DNA of 32,185 bases. Source: Cudoniella acicularis (Eukaryota > Ascomycota > Leotiomycetes > Helotiales > Helotiaceae). A model generated the notes under the pieces. It was not told the origin of the DNA. It saw nothing but the letters and a program-made list of their open reading frames with translations, and did not search any database. Shown here piece by piece: positions 29,434 through 32,185 of the stretch; positions within the stretch are counted from its first letter, which is position 1; each line of letters opens with the position of its first letter. Location of the stretch: contig JAAMPI010000562.1 of NCBI GenBank assembly GCA_013054445.1, forward strand, positions 1 to 32,185. Reading direction: 5' to 3'. The translations under genes and the position numbers were made by a program.

Positions 29434-32185
29434 ATGTCTAACCCTGGCGACTATACCGTCGGCTGGATCTGCGCCCTTAGTACCGAGTACGTTGCCGCAC
29501 AAGCTTTTCTTGACGATAAGCACGAAGGACCTGAATATGTGTCACCGAATGACAATAACGATTACGCATTAGGCAAAGTCGGGAGACACAATGTCGTTAT
29601 TGCTGTCTTGCCCGACGGGGAGTATGGTACAGCTTCTGCGGCAATTGTCGCAAGAGACATGCTACATAGCTTCCCTAACGTCCGAATTGGGTTAATGGTT
29701 GGTATCGGAGGCGGTGCGCCAACTCGACAGCATGATATCCGTCTAGGCGACATTGTAGTCAGCACTCCGTGCGATGAGAAGGGCAGCGTATTCCAGTACG
29801 ATTTTGGCAAGACGATACAAGATCAGAGCTTCCGGGCCACAGGATTCTTAAATCAGCCACCAATGGTCCTGCGAACAGCAATAAACGGACTTAAGGCGCA
29901 ATATGAGAGCGAAGGACATCAGCTTGAAGCAGCTATTAATTGCGTTCTCGAGAAGAAACCAAGACTACGGAAGAAGTATAAGCGACCAGATCCGAGCAAT
30001 GACAGGTTATATCAATCAGAAATCATTCATCCGCCGAACGACATAACAAGCTGTACGACAGTCTGTGGCGATGATCTATCGAAATTGATTCTACGACCCG
30101 AACGGGACGAAGAGGAGGATAACCTGGAGATTCACTACGGCCTAATTGCGTCAGCAAACCAGTTGATGAAAGATGCTCTGGTTCGGGATCGACTTGCAGT
30201 AGAAAAAGACGTTCTATGCTTCGAAATGGAAGCGGCAGGGTTAATGAACCACTTTCCGTGTCTGGTTATTCGGGGCATATGCGATTACTCAGACTCACAC
30301 AAGAATAAGGACTGGCAAGGCTATGCAGCGATGGCGGCGGCGGCATATGCAAAAGACCTTCTCTGTCGGATTCCTTCTAATAAGATCGAAGCTGAGAAGA
30401 GGATTAGAGACATTCTTCCTGGTTAGTAAGTCTGAGGAACTTGAAGCATCTTAATAAAATATTAATTCTTTATATTTATAACAGGAATTCAAGAGGGTGT
30501 TAGCGAAATACTCCGTATACAACGTGGTCAAGAATATAACACGATCCTTAACTGGCTCACGCCTGTTGACTACGCTTTGCAGCAGAACGACTATACCAGG
30601 AGGCGGCAGCCGGGAACTGGCCAGTGGCTCTTGGACTCGCCGGAATTCCAGACGTGGCTGGACACCGCTAAACAGACGTTATTCTGTCCTGGAATTCCCG
30701 GAGCAGGGAAAACCATCCTAACGTCAATCGTAATTAACTTCCTTAGTTTAAGATTTCACAATGACTCGAAGACTGGAATAGCATATATCTACTGTAACTT
30801 CCGGCGACAAGATGAGCAGAAGATCGACGACCTGCTAGCAAGCCTGCTGAAACAACTAGCTGGCAGTCAGCCCTCTCTAATAGGCACTGTGAAAGATCTT
30901 TATGATCACTATACGGCCAAACGGATGCAGCCACCCCTCGATGAAATCTTGAGAGCTCTCCAGTCTGTAGCGGCGATGTATTCGAGAGTCTTCTTCATTG
31001 TCGACGCGCTTGATGAATGCCAAACATCTGGTGACTGTCAGGCGAGGTTCCTTTCCGAGCTCTTTAACCTACAGACTAAGACTGGGGCCAATATCTTTAC
31101 AACGGCCAGATTTATTCCAGAGGTTACAGAGAAATTCCGCGAGAAACCATCACTAGAAATCCGTGCCGACAAGAATGATATCCAAAGATACTTAAGCGGC
31201 CATATGTCACAGCTACCACAATTTGTCGGATGCAGATCTGATTTACAAGAGGAAATCAAGACTGGGATCATCAAAGCTGTAGGCGGGATGTATGTAGATT
31301 CTTTATATACAAGCGAAGTAGTACTGAATTTGCCAGGTTCTTACTTGCACAGCTTCACCTTGACTCATTGAAAGGGAAACGGTCACCCAAAGCCATCCGT
31401 ACCGCTTTAACGAAATTGGCGAGTGGGACCGATGCATACGACCAAGCATACAATGAAGCGATGGAACGGATCGAAGGTCAACTTACCGACCAGAAACTAC
31501 TGGCAAACCAGGTCTTATCGTGGATCACCTGCGCAAAGAGACCGCTCAGTTCGATAGAACTTCAGCACGCGCTCGGGGTAGAAGTTGGAGAGTCTGAACT
31601 TGACAGAGACAACCTCCCACAGATCGAAGATATGGTCTCTGTATGTGCTGGATTAGTTACAGTCGACAAAGAAAGCGGTATTATTCGGTTAGTGCACTAT
31701 ACAGCACAAGAATATTTCCAGCGGACGCAGAAGCAGTGGTTCCCAAACATAGAAGCCGAGATCACAGCAATCTGTGTTACCTACCTCTCATTTAACGTCT
31801 TCGGGGGCGGTTTTTGTCAAACAGATAACGAATTCAAGGAGCGGTTATGGTCAAATCCGTTTTTTGACTACGCTGCAAAAAACTGGGGGCACCATGCTCG
31901 TAAGACTTTAAGTCAAAGCCAAGTATTATGCCAGGCGTTTATAGACTTTCTTAAGAGCAAAGCTAAAGTTGATTCATCGAGCCAAGGATTGCTGGCTATT
32001 AAGCGCTATTCACAGGGCTTGAATTATAGCCAGTATGTTCCGAGGAGGATGACAGGACTACATTTGGCAGCATGCTTTGGGGCTAAGGCGGTCGTCCAGC
32101 TACTACTCGCCACTGGCCAGGTTGAGGCTGATTCAAAGGATAGCGAGGGTCGGACGCCGCTATCGTATGCTGCTGGGGCCGGGCA
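29434..32185 (+). CDS. NLR-type protein: PNP_UDP - NACHT - ankyrin, 3' end outside window
   Basis: Exons 29434-30421, 30485-31289 and 31337 to the window end; introns 63 and 47 nt, phases agree. The 880 visible residues contain: a phosphorylase-superfamily (PNP_UDP) domain, about 1-325, with GWICAL at the start, [18 protein letters not shown], the nucleoside-binding FEMEAAGL and [10 protein letters not shown]; a linker with [12 protein letters not shown]; a NACHT NTPase with Walker A GIPGAGKT (399-406) and Walker [11 protein letters not shown] (498-507); the [13 protein letters not shown] helix after the second intron; a winged-helix-like region ([30 protein letters not shown]); and ankyrin repeats starting [20 protein letters not shown]. 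In fungi this architecture belongs to NLR-like receptors, some of which act in heterokaryon incompatibility and programmed cell death; the ligand is unknown. No lesion is seen, so it may be active. Confidence 0.93.

Noticed and set aside
29434..30426. A stand-alone nucleoside phosphorylase enzyme
   Set aside because: The frame continues in phase through a 63-nt intron into a NACHT domain, so it is the N-terminal domain of an NLR.
1..32185. tRNA, rRNA, CRISPR array or bacterial-type operon signals
   Set aside because: Scanning for tRNA A/B boxes with paired arms and for regularly spaced repeats gave nothing; genes are spliced and eukaryotic.

Overview
The window looks like nuclear DNA of a filamentous ascomycete (Pezizomycotina; I would guess Leotiomycetes, but nothing here proves the class). 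Reasons: multi-exon genes with short GT-AG introns of about 41-109 nt, CTRAY-like branch points, a fungal NLR, a fungal C2H2 factor, a degenerate Fot1/pogo transposon, and mutations of the repeat-induced point mutation (RIP) type (CpA to TpA). No tRNA, rRNA or CRISPR array was seen. All exon models were assembled by hand from splice signals and reading-phase arithmetic.

Left part (1-10 kb) is an accessory, repeat-rich region. It holds two head-to-tail copies of an unusual gene on the minus strand: a GHKL-like ATPase fold (N-box E-x3-N-x2-D and a GxHGEGxK loop) joined to a long C-terminal part. The copy at 3738-6950 is intact (four exons, 1016 aa, with coiled coil and a possible SUMO-linked tail). 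The copy at 438-2190 has the same gene structure but carries four stop codons that all fit CpA-to-TpA changes, and a Fot1/pogo-like transposon has inserted into it at a TA site (1-437). Between the copies lies a second decayed gene fragment. A 275-bp MITE with 3-bp TAA target duplication and other inverted repeats follow. The interval 8.3-11.5 kb is mostly unassigned, with one probable spliced transcript near 10.4 kb.

Middle part (11.5-27.5 kb) is gene-rich: a C2H2 zinc-finger protein (-), a DHX57-like DEAH/RHA RNA helicase (-, five exons, one base too many at an A4 run), a 186-aa multi-pass membrane protein (+, two exons), an F-box/2EXR-like protein with acidic tail (+, one base too few at a C6 run), and a 1820-aa SNF2-family ATPase (-, two exons). 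The two single-base breaks both sit in homopolymers, so assembly error is as likely as real inactivation.

Right part (27.5-32.2 kb) carries two more short inverted-repeat elements (an 82-bp foldback with TA target sites and a 382-bp MITE) and then the 5' part of an NLR gene: PNP_UDP domain, NACHT NTPase, winged-helix-like region and first ankyrin repeats, running off the window end. Thus candidate self/non-self or defence-type genes (GHKL family, NLR) sit at both repeat-rich edges, with housekeeping-type nucleic-acid enzymes between them.
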